From: Mesoaciditoga sp.
Lineage (GTDB): Bacteria > Thermotogota > Thermotogae > Mesoaciditogales > Mesoaciditogaceae
Assembly: GCA_015489955.1 (NCBI GenBank)
Contig: WFYR01000048.1
Location: 1-53,519 of the forward strand
DNA: 53,519 nucleotides
Direction: 5' to 3'
Part shown: one piece after another, positions 1 to 9,100 of the stretch
Position numbering within the stretch: the first letter of the stretch is position 1
Layout: each line of letters starts with the position of its first letter
Notes under the pieces: generated by a model
Database searches by the model: none
What the model was told of the DNA's origin: nothing
What the model saw: the letters and a program-made list of their open reading frames with translations, nothing else
Made by a program: the position numbers and the translations under genes

Positions 1-156
1 GGGCTAGTTGTTATAATCATTGCTTTTGCGATCATCTGCTATCTTTCTGCTGTTGCCTTTTCCATACTCTTGCTATCTGAACTTTCGGTGCTTTTCGTAA
101 TGTTACTATTTATGTTGTTCTATAGGGTTAAATTAAAAAAAGGCAGCGTACGTTGA
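1..156 (+). CDS. C-terminal end of a membrane protein (truncated by window edge)
   Basis: Frame 1 is open from base 1 to a TGA at 154-156 and encodes about 51 residues. The fragment is very hydrophobic: a first segment (VVIIIAFAIICYLSAVAF), a second (SVLFVMLLFMLFY), then a basic tail (RVKLKKGSVR). This looks like the last two transmembrane helices and the cytoplasmic tail of an integral membrane protein. It is too short for the ORF track. The family cannot be named from this fragment. Confidence 0.6.
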   Translation, partial: GLVVIIIAFAIICYLSAVAFSILLLSELSVLFVMLLFMLFYRVKLKKGSVR

Positions 157-274
157 GTACTCAAAAAGTTGAATTTAATTGTGCTAAGTAGACCAAAATC
201 CTTCACATTTAACATTTCCAACGTTGTTATTTAACCATTTCTTCTTTTTGCTTCACAATATTTCATAGAAGGGG

Positions 275-283
275 TGGTAAAAT
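275..283 (+). promoter_or_regulatory. Probable extended -10 promoter for the OsmC gene
   Basis: TGGTAAAAT reads as an extended -10 element (TGn plus TAAAAT) about 40 bases before the OsmC start. No good -35 hexamer lies at the usual distance. The same GTGGTA(A/T)AAT string precedes two other genes in this window (near 32783 and 38893), which supports it as a real promoter signature. Confidence 0.5.
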
Positions 284-323
284 ATATTTTGAGCATATGA
301 CTATAATGAAGGAGGTCAAGAGT

Positions 324-761
324 ATGGAAAGTAACGAAGTAAAACTGCAAGAATTTTTGATAGAAACGCAGTTTAAAGCAGATAAAACCTTGGCATTAAA
401 CAAAGGAAGGGAAATCATCACGACCGTTTCAGTGAGTCCGACCGGAAGTCATCCTGCCGCTCATTCTCCTGTGGAAACCATAATAGGGGCGTTAGGAGCA
501 TGCTTTCTCATAAATCTTCAAAGGTATTTCAATGAAAAACAAAAGAAGTTGACTGATTCGGATGTACATATGGAATTGAAAGGGTACAGGGATCCGAGTA
601 TTCCAAAACTTGTTAAAATCACTTACGTTGTAGAGATAAACGACAAGTTTGAGTTTGATCCAGAAACGCTGAAAGAATTCATGGAAAAGCAAAGCACAAC
701 CTACAGAACCCTGGAAAACTGTGTAGAAATTTCAGGAGAAATTAAAAAATTCTCAAATTGA
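324..761 (+). CDS. OsmC/Ohr-family protein
   Basis: A 145-residue protein of the OsmC superfamily, small dimeric thiol peroxidases that reduce organic hydroperoxides or act in related redox roles in the cytosol. Two cysteines sit in the expected places: one in GALGACFLINLQRYF and one in LENCVEISGEIK near the end, the peroxidatic/resolving pair of the family. The ORF track starts at 297, but AAGGAGGT at 309-316 is seven bases before the ATG at 324, so 324 is the better start. It is transcribed alone, from an extended -10 element and into a strong hairpin terminator. The substrate cannot be told from sequence. Confidence 0.85.
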   Translation: MESNEVKLQEFLIETQFKADKTLALNKGREIITTVSVSPTGSHPAAHSPVETIIGALGACFLINLQRYFNEKQKKLTDSDVHMELKGYRDPSIPKLVKITYVVEINDKFEFDPETLKEFMEKQSTTYRTLENCVEISGEIKKFSN

Positions 762-797
762 ATTAAAAAGAGCTCCGCTCAACTTAGTTTTTCTTCA

Positions 798-836
798 AAA
801 AGCACTTCCTTTTTTATTCGAGAAGGAAGTGCTTTT
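798..836 (+). terminator. Hairpin terminator after the OsmC gene
   Basis: A perfect 14-bp inverted repeat, AAAAGCACTTCCTT / AAGGAAGTGCTTTT, has an 11-base loop and runs into TTTTC. It ends the OsmC transcript. The stem has A and T runs on both sides, so it could work in either direction, though only plus-strand genes flank it. Confidence 0.85.
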
Positions 837-851
837 CGGTTTCTCATTATG

Positions 852-869
852 AAATTTTTAGTGTAAAAT
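852..869 (+). promoter_or_regulatory. Promoter-like element shared with the 32.6-kb region
   Basis: AAATTTTTAGTGTAAAAT lies 33 bases before the oxidoreductase start and contains a TAAAAT -10-like hexamer. The identical 18-mer occurs on the minus strand at 32599-32582, upstream of the hydrolase gene. An exact 18-base match in two intergenic regions suggests a shared promoter or regulator site. No convincing -35 box is visible. Confidence 0.4.
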
Positions 870-902
870 TGAAAATGAAAATGTTGGTCAGGGGTGAATC
901 TT

Positions 903-1892
903 GTGAAAAAACTAAAGCTTGGTGTTTTGGGTATTTCGCACCATTTTGTAAAGAGAGTGCTTTTTCCTTTGAAAAGATCAAACAGCGTAGAAATAAGCGC
1001 CATTGCAAGCAGAAATAAGGAAAAGGCAAATGCTTTTGCCCAAAAGTACGAAATCAAAAAGGCCTACGCTTCTTACGAAGAGCTTCTTAAAGACAAAGAT
1101 ATCGATGCGATTTACATACCACTTCCAAACCATTTACACCTGGAATACATAAAAAAAGCGGCTGATGCCCACAAACATGTAATATGTGAAAAACCAATTG
1201 CTTTGAACTACGCAGAGGCGAAAGTAGCTTTTGAATACGCGCAAAAGAACAATGTTTTGCTTATGGAAGCTTTCATGTACAAACATCATCCACAATGGAT
1301 AAGAGTAAAAGAAATAGTTGAAAGCGGGGAAATTGGCGATGTTATATCAATTCACTGTTATTTTTCTTACGATAACAAAGATCCAAAAAACATACGCAAC
1401 GTTTTGGAATACGGCGGAGGCGCTCTCTTAGACATAGGCGTGTACGCCGTTTCAAGTGCAAGGTGGATTTTCAATGAAGAACCAACAAAAGTGCTTTCTA
1501 TTTTAGAAAGAGACAAAGAGTTTGGAGTAGACACGCTTGTTTCAGGAATTATGGATTTCAATGGAAAAAATTCCCTTTTCACCGTAGCCACTCAGGCTTT
1601 TCCCTCACAAAGCGTGGAGATATACGGAACCGATGGTTGGGTGAAAGTTGAAATTCCCTTCAACACCTTTCCAGATGTTCCAGCCAATTTGTTTGTTAAA
1701 ACTCATATTGGAAGCCGAGACGTGAAAGTGGGCCCAACCGATCACTACCTCTTGGAATTCGAATACTTTGCTAGAGCAATCGAAGAGAAACGCTCACTTT
1801 TTTCTTTTCAAAATGATTCTCTTCACAACATGAAAGTGATAGACGCTCTCTTCGAATCCGCAAGAGAAGAAAGTTGGGTGTTCGTAAAGTAG
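903..1892 (+). CDS. Gfo/Idh/MocA-family oxidoreductase
   Basis: A 329-residue NAD(P)-dependent oxidoreductase of the glucose-fructose oxidoreductase/inositol dehydrogenase family. The N-terminal Rossmann domain starts with LKLGVLGISHHF, where the usual GxGxxA motif is weakened to GxSHHF. The conserved EKPIA dinucleotide-binding motif follows (HVICEKPIALNYAEA), and then the C-terminal beta-sheet substrate domain (GGGALLDIGVYAV). The track starts at GTG 894, but GGGGTGA at 891-897 fits the GTG at 903 better, giving MKKLKLGVLG. It is monocistronic as far as can be seen and converges on the PAS-GGDEF gene. The sugar or cyclitol substrate is unknown; the window holds a second, only distantly similar member at 25407. 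Confidence 0.85.
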   Translation: MKKLKLGVLGISHHFVKRVLFPLKRSNSVEISAIASRNKEKANAFAQKYEIKKAYASYEELLKDKDIDAIYIPLPNHLHLEYIKKAADAHKHVICEKPIALNYAEAKVAFEYAQKNNVLLMEAFMYKHHPQWIRVKEIVESGEIGDVISIHCYFSYDNKDPKNIRNVLEYGGGALLDIGVYAVSSARWIFNEEPTKVLSILERDKEFGVDTLVSGIMDFNGKNSLFTVATQAFPSQSVEIYGTDGWVKVEIPFNTFPDVPANLFVKTHIGSRDVKVGPTDHYLLEFEYFARAIEEKRSLFSFQNDSLHNMKVIDALFESAREESWVFVK

Positions 1893-1905
1893 AAAGGCCC
1901 ATCTT

Positions 1906-2835
1906 TTATTCCAGAAAGACGACTTCGTTTCTCATCTTAGATTCGTACATTGCTTTGTCAGCTCTTTTTAAAATGCTGTCTTTGTTGTCGTCTTCACGGA
2001 TTTTAGTTACACCGACGGCAGCTGTAACCCTTCCAGCACAACTTTTTACAACAAGGCGTTCCTTTATATCTTTAATTCTTTTCATCATCACATTTACATC
2101 GGTCGAACGATCTATTTCAAATATGACAACGAATTCGTCTCCACCAAAACGGCTTGTACGTGGGCGAAAAACCTCATCTTCCTTTCGAACGAGACTTTGA
2201 AGTTCATCCGAAATTTTCTTTATTACTTTGTCTCCTTCTATATGACCGCATTTGTCATTTACGTTTTTGAAATTGTTTAAATCTAAGAGCACAGCGTACA
2301 TTTGCTTACCACGTTTGACAGCCGCGATCGCTTTTTCGAGATGGTTAAACATTTCTCTTTTGTTGTAAAGATTGGTGAGTGAATCCCTTGTGGAAAGGGT
2401 TTTAAGCTTTTTATTTAGGGCTTCAAGCTTATCGTATTCAGATATATCGTCAAAAGTTTCAACGGCTCCTATTACATTTCCAAATTTGTCACGCATTGGA
2501 ATAGCTTTAACTAAAATATGCTTTAATCCTTCCTTTTTTGTGTGAACCCAAACTTTCTTTTCAACCTTTGTTTCCTTTTCCACAGCTTCTACGAGCGGGC
2601 ATCTTCCAAAGCAAAGGTTTTCCCCTCTATCGTCTAAGTGCTTCAAAGGAGTTTCAAAGCATTTCTTCCCAACGATTTCACTCTCTTTAAAGCCTGTAAG
2701 CTCCTCGGCGCCTTTATTCCAGTAAAGAATGAGGCGTTCAGGCGTTACAAAGTAAACTCCTGTTGCCACGTTGTCAAGTATCTCTTCTATGGTGATAAGC
2801 GATACACGAGAAATTATTTTTTCTTCATTTTTCAT
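1906..2835 (-). CDS. PAS-GGDEF diguanylate cyclase
   Basis: A 309-residue signalling protein that probably makes cyclic di-GMP. Residues about 12-130 form a PAS domain (LDNVATGVYFVTPERLILYWNKGAEELTG) with a PAC-like end (VIGAVETFDDISEYDKLEAL). A short linker helix leads into a GGDEF domain (STRDSLTNLYNKREMF). The active-site loop is an intact GGDEF (SRFGGDEFVVIFE). The RxxD inhibitory site expected just before it is absent (RPRTS instead), so product inhibition is probably lost. No membrane segment is seen, so it should be cytosolic. ATG 2835 shares one base with the TGA of the upstream gene (TGATG). It is the last gene of the long minus-strand run. Confidence 0.88.
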   Translation of the reverse strand: MKNEEKIISRVSLITIEEILDNVATGVYFVTPERLILYWNKGAEELTGFKESEIVGKKCFETPLKHLDDRGENLCFGRCPLVEAVEKETKVEKKVWVHTKKEGLKHILVKAIPMRDKFGNVIGAVETFDDISEYDKLEALNKKLKTLSTRDSLTNLYNKREMFNHLEKAIAAVKRGKQMYAVLLDLNNFKNVNDKCGHIEGDKVIKKISDELQSLVRKEDEVFRPRTSRFGGDEFVVIFEIDRSTDVNVMMKRIKDIKERLVVKSCAGRVTAAVGVTKIREDDNKDSILKRADKAMYESKMRNEVVFLE

Positions 2836-3098
2836 CAATCTCTTCTACTCCCGATCATCCTTATTCTTTTTTTTCCTTTTTTCACTATTAAAATGGATAA
2901 AAATATCAAGCCAGCCGTCATAGAAAATATGACTATCATTTTCACGAAGTTTTTATCAAATGATTGAATGCCTATACGAATTCCAGCGTAAACAAGCAAG
3001 GCAACTAAAAGCCAGATCACTATTTGTCCCAATAAAAGTGACGTCAGGTAAATGGCATCGGCTTGCTTTTCCAAATCTTCCTCATCTCTGTTTTTCAA
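2835..3098 (-). CDS. Small two-TM membrane protein, unknown function
   Basis: An 87-residue protein with an acidic N-terminus (MKNRDEEDLEKQADAIYL) and two hydrophobic helices at about 20-43 and 52-72. A strongly basic tail (KKGKKRIRMIGSRRD) should lie in the cytosol. The start is TTG 3098, overlapping the endonuclease V stop as TTGA and preceded by GAGGTGGTGG. I do not recognise the family. Its tight position between nfi and a cyclic di-GMP enzyme says only that the three are co-expressed. Confidence 0.7.
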   Translation of the reverse strand: MKNRDEEDLEKQADAIYLTSLLLGQIVIWLLVALLVYAGIRIGIQSFDKNFVKMIVIFSMTAGLIFLSILIVKKGKKRIRMIGSRRD

Positions 3099-3745
3099 GA
3101 ATCCACCACCTCTTTTTTGAGCTTTTTGGTGTAAAAATCTGCTATGCGTGTTGGTTCAGGAAGTTTATATCCCATTGAGGTTTTCAATGTGTACTCAATG
3201 CAATCCTCTAAATTCACGTAACTTCCAGGAGAAACGAAAAGCGGTTTAACGTTGTCCTTTGTGGTTAACACAACGCCTATTCTCCTATCTTTATCGTAAA
3301 GATAGGTATAATTCCCCCTTTTCTTTTCTGGCATTTCATACGTTCCATAAAGATGTGATTTTGCAACTCCTATGGAAGGTTTTCCGAGTTCCAATGCCAT
3401 ATGGGAGGCCAGTCCAAGATGGCGAGGGTGGGCTATTCCTTGTCCATCAAAAAAGAGCAGATCAGGCTCATTTTTCAACATCGAATAAACCTTTAAAATC
3501 GCCGGTCCTTCTCTAAAACTCAATAAGCCTGGAATGTACGGAATTTTCACCTTGGAAATTGTCCATTTCAATTCAACGATCTCCAACGTTTCAAAGTTCA
3601 GCACGACACCCACTGCCAATGCTTCTTCTTTTGAAAGAAAAGAAAGATCAAAACCGGCCACAAGTTTCGGTTGTCCTACAAGTTTTTGTAAAACTACTTT
3701 TGACGATAATTCCCGTTGAAGGGCTATCATTTCAGGTATTTTCAA
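3095..3745 (-). CDS. nfi: Endonuclease V (deoxyinosine 3' endonuclease)
   Basis: A 216-residue DNA repair enzyme that nicks the second phosphodiester bond 3' of deoxyinosine, the product of adenine deamination, which is faster at high temperature. Family motifs are intact: GFDLSF with Asp33, PYIPGLLSFREGP with Glu79, FFDGQGIAHPRHLGLASH with Asp100, and GKPSIGVAKSHLYG. The spacing of the three acidic residues (33/79/100) is that of the enzyme family. The start is TTG 3745, overlapping the preceding stop as TTGA; the next ATG (3730) would cut into the first conserved helix. The C-terminus PEPTRIADFYTKKL is typical. Confidence 0.93.
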   Translation of the reverse strand: MKIPEMIALQRELSSKVVLQKLVGQPKLVAGFDLSFLSKEEALAVGVVLNFETLEIVELKWTISKVKIPYIPGLLSFREGPAILKVYSMLKNEPDLLFFDGQGIAHPRHLGLASHMALELGKPSIGVAKSHLYGTYEMPEKKRGNYTYLYDKDRRIGVVLTTKDNVKPLFVSPGSYVNLEDCIEYTLKTSMGYKLPEPTRIADFYTKKLKKEVVDS

Positions 3746-4368
3746 TATACTTTACTTACCACCCATCTCAAATGTTTGTAAGGCTGACCAGTTGCGGACG
3801 AGATTGCCCTCATTACGAGAACGTTGGCATTCTTCGTACTTCCATCTTTAAATGACAACTGAACTTCTAATTTATACGCTGTGAACTGCGGGATATCCTC
3901 TCGCGCGTTTAGCATCGTTTGAATGGTCGAAATGTTGTAATTGGCGAGCAACGTGTTTAACTGTTGAGCGTTCAGATCCTTTGTAACGTAACCATTTTTC
4001 TTTAAAAATTCAAGACTTTTAGCATTCACAAAGGTATAATTTTTAAAGGCCTGGTTAACTTCTTCCTTTGAAAGCTTTGCTTTTTTCAAAATTTTAACGT
4101 CTTTTACATCTTTTCCAACGTACGTGAGCCAGAACGACTTTGCAATCTCAGATTCTGACACGTTTTTTGCTATTATCTGGTAAGTTCCGGCATTCATAAG
4201 GGCATTCGTGTAAATTGGATCTATTTCATCTATGCTTGCGTGAGTTCCATTTACAAGCACATCGTTTACCGTCTTGGTAAAATTGGCACTTAAAGCAAAA
4301 ACTCCCCACAGTGCAATGGCACCAGCTACCAGCGCAATAAGTATTTTTAGTTCTGTTGAGATCTTCAA
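3742..4368 (-). CDS. Membrane-anchored extracytoplasmic protein, unknown function
   Basis: A 208-residue protein with one N-terminal hydrophobic helix after a short basic stretch (LKISTELKILIALVAGAIALWGVFAL). The remaining roughly 180-residue domain should lie outside the membrane. The helix lacks an obvious signal peptidase site, so it is probably an anchor. The ORF track begins at 4512 inside lepA, but AAAGGAGGA at 4382-4375 is followed six bases later by TTG 4368, which overlaps the lepA stop as TTGA. That start removes the non-protein-like N-terminus of the track ORF. No family is recognised; the C-terminal half (YKLEVQLSFKDGSTKNANVLVMRA) looks like beta-sheet. Confidence 0.75.
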   Translation of the reverse strand: MKISTELKILIALVAGAIALWGVFALSANFTKTVNDVLVNGTHASIDEIDPIYTNALMNAGTYQIIAKNVSESEIAKSFWLTYVGKDVKDVKILKKAKLSKEEVNQAFKNYTFVNAKSLEFLKKNGYVTKDLNAQQLNTLLANYNISTIQTMLNAREDIPQFTAYKLEVQLSFKDGSTKNANVLVMRAISSATGQPYKHLRWVVSKVY

Positions 4369-6182
4369 TTTTTGTCCTCCTTTCCGATGCTCAATATGGA
4401 TAAAAATACGTCCTTTGAAATACTCACATTTCCAAGCATTCTCATTCTCTTTTTGCCTTCCTTTTGTTTTTTCAAAAGTTTCATCTTCCTCGTAACATCT
4501 CCTCCGTAACATTTTGCCAGAACATCTTTTCGATATGCTTTCACCGTCGCCCTTGCGATTATTCTACCACGCGCAGTTGCCTGAATTGGTATTTCAAACT
4601 GCTGACGTGGCATTTTTTCTGCAATGCTTTCAACTAACGCTTTTGCAACTTTGTACGCTTTGCTTTCGTGCACAACCGTACTTAGCGCTTCAACGGGTTC
4701 TTTGTTTACAAGGATTCCTATTTTAACTAACTTTGATTCCCTGTATTCCGCAAAATCGTAATCCATTGAAGCGTATCCATGGCTTATGGCTTTTATTTTA
4801 TCAAAAAAATCGAATATCATTTCAGACATTGGCATTTTAAAGTTCAAAGTTACCCTATTTTTACCCGCATTTTCAGTCGAAACGAATTCACCCCTCTTTT
4901 CATTTTGAATGAAATTCATCACAGCACCCATGGTATCTACCGGCGTCATAATACTCAAATCTACATATGGTTCTCTTATCCTTAAATAAGTACCTTCTTT
5001 TGGCATTTTTGCGGGATCCGTGATTCTAACGGTTTCACCGTTGTTCATTTCAACTTCGTACACGACATTTGGAGCAGTTGCTATAACATCTAGATTGTAT
5101 TCTCTTTCCAATCGTTCAACGACTATTTCCATATGAAGCAATCCTAAAAAGCCGCACCTAAAGCCAAATCCAAGTGCGGAAGAATTATCCGGTTCAAAAA
5201 CAAATGCCGCATCGTTAAGTTTGAATCTTTCCAATCCCTTCCTCAATTCTTCATAATCTTTTGGATCGGTTGGATAAAGGCCGGCGTAAACAACTGGCTT
5301 CGCCTCTTTATATCCCGGCAAAGGCTCTTTTGCTGGATTTACAGCCAGCGTTATGGTATCACCAACTCGCGCTTCTCGAGCCTCTCGCATTGAAGCGGCA
5401 ACGTAGCCAACTTCTCCGGCAGATAAAATATTCGTTGGTGTCATGTAAGGAGAAAAAATGCCAACTTCGACGACTTCATGAGTTGCCTTCGTAGACATCA
5501 TCTCTATCACGTCTTTCGTAGAAAGCTTCCCTTCAAAGATTCTCACATGTGCCACCACACCCTTGTATGGATCGTAATTTGCGTCGAATATCAAGGCGCG
5601 CAACTTGTCTTCAGGACTTCCTGAAGGTGCCGGTATCCTTTTAACAACCTCTTCCATGAGTTCTGGCACACCCTCACCGGTTTTCGCGCTTACCAAGAGA
5701 GTTTCTTCGGGCCTTATTCCTAAGGTATCGTATAGTTCGCGTTGCGTTTCCTCTACGTTGGCATTTGGCATGTCTATTTTGTTTATCACCGGCACTATTT
5801 CCAGGTTATTTTCTATAGCCAGATAAGCGTTTGCAACAGTTTGGGCTTCCACACCTTGAGTTGCATCAACCAAAAGTATGGCTCCTTCGCACGCGGCCAA
5901 ACTTCTAGAAACCTCGTAAGAAAAATCTACGTGTCCCGGCGTGTCTATAATATTTATTTCGTAAGCTTTCCCATCTTTAGCATTGTACAAAATCTTAACG
6001 GGTTGAGCTTTGATCGTTATTCCGCGTTCTTGCTCTATTTCCATGGTATCAAGGTATTGAGCGTGCATTTTTCTTGCCTCAACGCTGTTTGTAAGTTCAA
6101 GTATTCTGTCTGCCAATGTTGATTTTCCGTGATCTATATGGGCAATGATCGAAATGTTCCTTATCAAAGAATTATCAAACAT
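4365..6182 (-). CDS. lepA: Elongation factor 4 (LepA) GTPase
   Basis: A 605-residue translational GTPase that acts on stalled or mis-translocated ribosomes. The GTPase domain carries G1 AHIDHGKST, G2 ERGITI, G3 DTPGHVDF, G4 NKID and G5 SAKTG. The LepA-specific part follows, ending with the C-terminal ATARGRIIARATVKAYRKDVLAKCYGGDVTRKMKLLKKQKEGKKRM segment. The start is ATG 6182 (MFDNSLIRNISIIAHIDHGKST), four bases after the smc TAA and behind GCGGGGTAA. The track start at 6245 lies inside smc. Length matches the family. Position directly after smc is unusual, but the overlaps on both sides place it in the same transcript. Confidence 0.97.
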   Translation of the reverse strand: MFDNSLIRNISIIAHIDHGKSTLADRILELTNSVEARKMHAQYLDTMEIEQERGITIKAQPVKILYNAKDGKAYEINIIDTPGHVDFSYEVSRSLAACEGAILLVDATQGVEAQTVANAYLAIENNLEIVPVINKIDMPNANVEETQRELYDTLGIRPEETLLVSAKTGEGVPELMEEVVKRIPAPSGSPEDKLRALIFDANYDPYKGVVAHVRIFEGKLSTKDVIEMMSTKATHEVVEVGIFSPYMTPTNILSAGEVGYVAASMREAREARVGDTITLAVNPAKEPLPGYKEAKPVVYAGLYPTDPKDYEELRKGLERFKLNDAAFVFEPDNSSALGFGFRCGFLGLLHMEIVVERLEREYNLDVIATAPNVVYEVEMNNGETVRITDPAKMPKEGTYLRIREPYVDLSIMTPVDTMGAVMNFIQNEKRGEFVSTENAGKNRVTLNFKMPMSEMIFDFFDKIKAISHGYASMDYDFAEYRESKLVKIGILVNKEPVEALSTVVHESKAYKVAKALVESIAEKMPRQQFEIPIQATARGRIIARATVKAYRKDVLAKCYGGDVTRKMKLLKKQKEGKKRMRMLGNVSISKDVFLSILSIGKEDKN

Positions 6183-6186
6183 GTTT

Positions 6187-9100
6187 TTACCCCGCATTCG
6201 TTTCAGAAAATTCAGAAAGCTCCACCGGAATAACCGTGGATACACCGTTTACCATAGTAATGCCGTAAAGTGTATTCGCTCTTTCCATAACGATTTTGTT
6301 GTGCGTCATAACTATGAAATTTGAATCTTTGGAATATTCAACGAGCAAATTAACAAAACGCTGCGTGCTAAAATCGTCCAAAGCTGCATCCACTTCGTCA
6401 AGAATGTAAAAAGCGCTTGGATTTATCATCAAGAGCGAAAAAATAAGCGCAAGGCCCACTAATGATCGTTCACCACCGGAAAGCATGTAAAGTTTTTGAG
6501 TTCTTTTTCCCACGAGTTTGACGTTTATTTCCACTGGTGAATTCAACACGTCATCTGTGGTAAAAGAGAGGTAACCGCTACCATGAGAAAAAAGAATAGA
6601 TATCATCTTTCCGAATTTTTCGTTTATTACGTTTAAAGTTTCCTTAAGGAGATTCCTTGCTTCATCATCCGTTTTCTCTATGACATTTTCAAGTGAAGTT
6701 TTAGATCTTTCCAGATCTTTTTTCTGTTCCAATAATTCTTCATGCCTTTTTTCAACCTTGGAATATTCATCTATGGACGAAAGATCGACCGGGCCAAGAA
6801 ATTTCATCTTTTTTTCATAGCTTTCTATTTCTTCGGCTATGCTGTTTAGCTCTTCTTCATTTAAAATGGCGCATTCTTGCGTGTTCCCCCCCGCTTTTAA
6901 CAGTTCATCCAGTGAATTCTGTACAGCGTTTTCTAAAGATACTTTTTTTATTTCCAAAGCGTGTGCCTCTTCGCGATTTTTTTCTATTCTTTCTTTTTTT
7001 TCGTTTATCATTCTTTCGAGATTTTCCAATTTTTGAAGCGTTTGATCACGGTTGCCTTTGGAATTTTTAGATCTGCTGAAGAGATCTTCCATATCTTTTC
7101 TTACAGAAGAAAGATCTCTTTCAACGTTTTCAAGCCTTTCTTGTGATTGTTTCATATCATTCGCGATTTTTTCCATCCTGGCATTTATTTCTGAAATTTC
7201 GTTTTCTATTTCATCTACGCGTTTTGAAAGTCTAAAAGATTCCTTTTTATAACCTTCTGCCCTTTCTTTTAGCGAGTTCATGTTCATCCTGATGTCTATC
7301 ATCTTTTCTTGCAGGCTTTCTATTTCCTGTCGGTTTTTCAAGGTCTCAGTTTTATCGCCACTTAACTCTTCTTGAATTCGCGCAAGCCTTGAATTTATCT
7401 CTTCTACTTTCACATTGGATTCTTCAACTACTTTTTCATCTTTTTCTATCCTTTTCAAATAATCTTTCTGGAATTTCTCAAGGCTATCAACTTCTTTTTG
7501 CAAAGAAGCCAATTGTGCCAATATGGATTCTTTTGTACTTTTGGAATTGTTAAGTGAAAGGTTGTCCTGAAGCAGGGTTTTTTCGATGTCGTTTTTTTCT
7601 TTAAATGCTATTTCCCTGTCAATTTGAAGATCGGCTATTCTGGCATCTATTTCCTTCATTTGCTGCGAAATGGCAACGATCTTTCCTTCCACGTCCTTCA
7701 AAATTCTTCTTTGAGAAACAAAGTTAGATCTCTCAACACTTCCGCCCGTTATAGTTCCAGATGAAGATACGATTTGACCATCCAAACTAACTATTCTGGA
7801 ATGAAGTGCCTTTTTCCGTTTTAAGTCAATGGCATTTTGAAGACTTTCCACTACCAAATCGTGTGAAAACAAGAAATTGACCAGTCCTTCAAATCCTCGA
7901 ACGGCTTTTACCAATTTCGCCGCATATCCTACCATACCAGGAGCGGAAATGAGTGAAACGTTTATCACTGGCTCTCTGAGGTCTATCATGTCCATTGGTA
8001 TAAAAGTGGCTCTTCCCGTTCTGTTTCTTTTCAAGAATTCAACACATTTTCGGGCCACTTGTGAATCTTTTACCACCACGTTTTGAGCCCTACCGCCAAG
8101 CAAAACGGAGATCGCCGTTTCCACATCCTTTGGAACTTCAAGAAGATTCGCAACGACATCTATAACCCCGTCTATTTTTGCATTCATTATAGCCCTTACG
8201 GCGTTGGAATATCCCGCGTATTCTTCAATACTCCTTTTTAATATGTCTCTCTTTGAGTTGAGTTCCATCTTTTGAGAATTCAACTCGTTGTGATGTCTTT
8301 GAAGTTTCTCTATTTCCTCATCGATTTTCCGCCTTTTTTGTTCTATTTCGGAAAGTTTTTTATTCTTCTCTTCAAGTTTCTTGGCATAATCATTTTCTTT
8401 CTTCGATATTTCATCCAGTTTGTCTTGCAATTGAGCGGCTTTTTCCTTTTTTTCGTGAAGCTGCACCCGCAAAACCTCAAGGCGTTTCTTCAGATCTTTT
8501 ACATTTTCTATTGCTTTTGACTTCGCCACTTCAAGTGAATTCTTTTGTTTCGTCAAGGCGGAAATCTCAGATTCCATTTCGGCTTTTCTCTTTTCTATTC
8601 GAGAAATCTCTTCGGCTTTTGAATTGTAAACCTTTTCAAATTTTTCAAGCTCTTCGTTCATTTTAGAATAATCTTCGTCTAAGCTTGAAATAAGTCTTTT
8701 AAGTTCTCCTAATCTCTCAAGGCTCCTATCGACTTCAGAACGCATGGAATCTTTTTTTGTTCCCAGCTCAACGTAATTCGTTCTATCATTTGACAATTTT
8801 GAAGAGTACAGTTCTTTAAGGTTTGCCAGAGTTTTCTCTCTTTCTCTGTACTTTTCAAGTTCGTTTTCAAATCTTTTTATCTCTTCTTCGACTCCAGATG
8901 AAAGCTCTTTAAGCTCAGAGCTTTGAAGCTCTAATTCAAAAAGCTCTTTCTGTTCTTTTTCTATTTCTTCAGAGAGGTTTTTCAACTTTTCTTTAACTTC
9001 ATTCATCTTTGTGGAATTCAAAAAATAGAAGTGGCCAAAGTACGCTCTCTTCAATTTTTTCAATTTCTCTTCATATTCTTTATACCTTTTTGCCCTCTTC

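Noticed and set aside
4605-4630. TGGCAT...TGCA resembling a sigma-54 site on the plus strand
   Set aside because: Spacing fits but the -12 base is wrong and it is antisense inside lepA with no plus-strand gene downstream.
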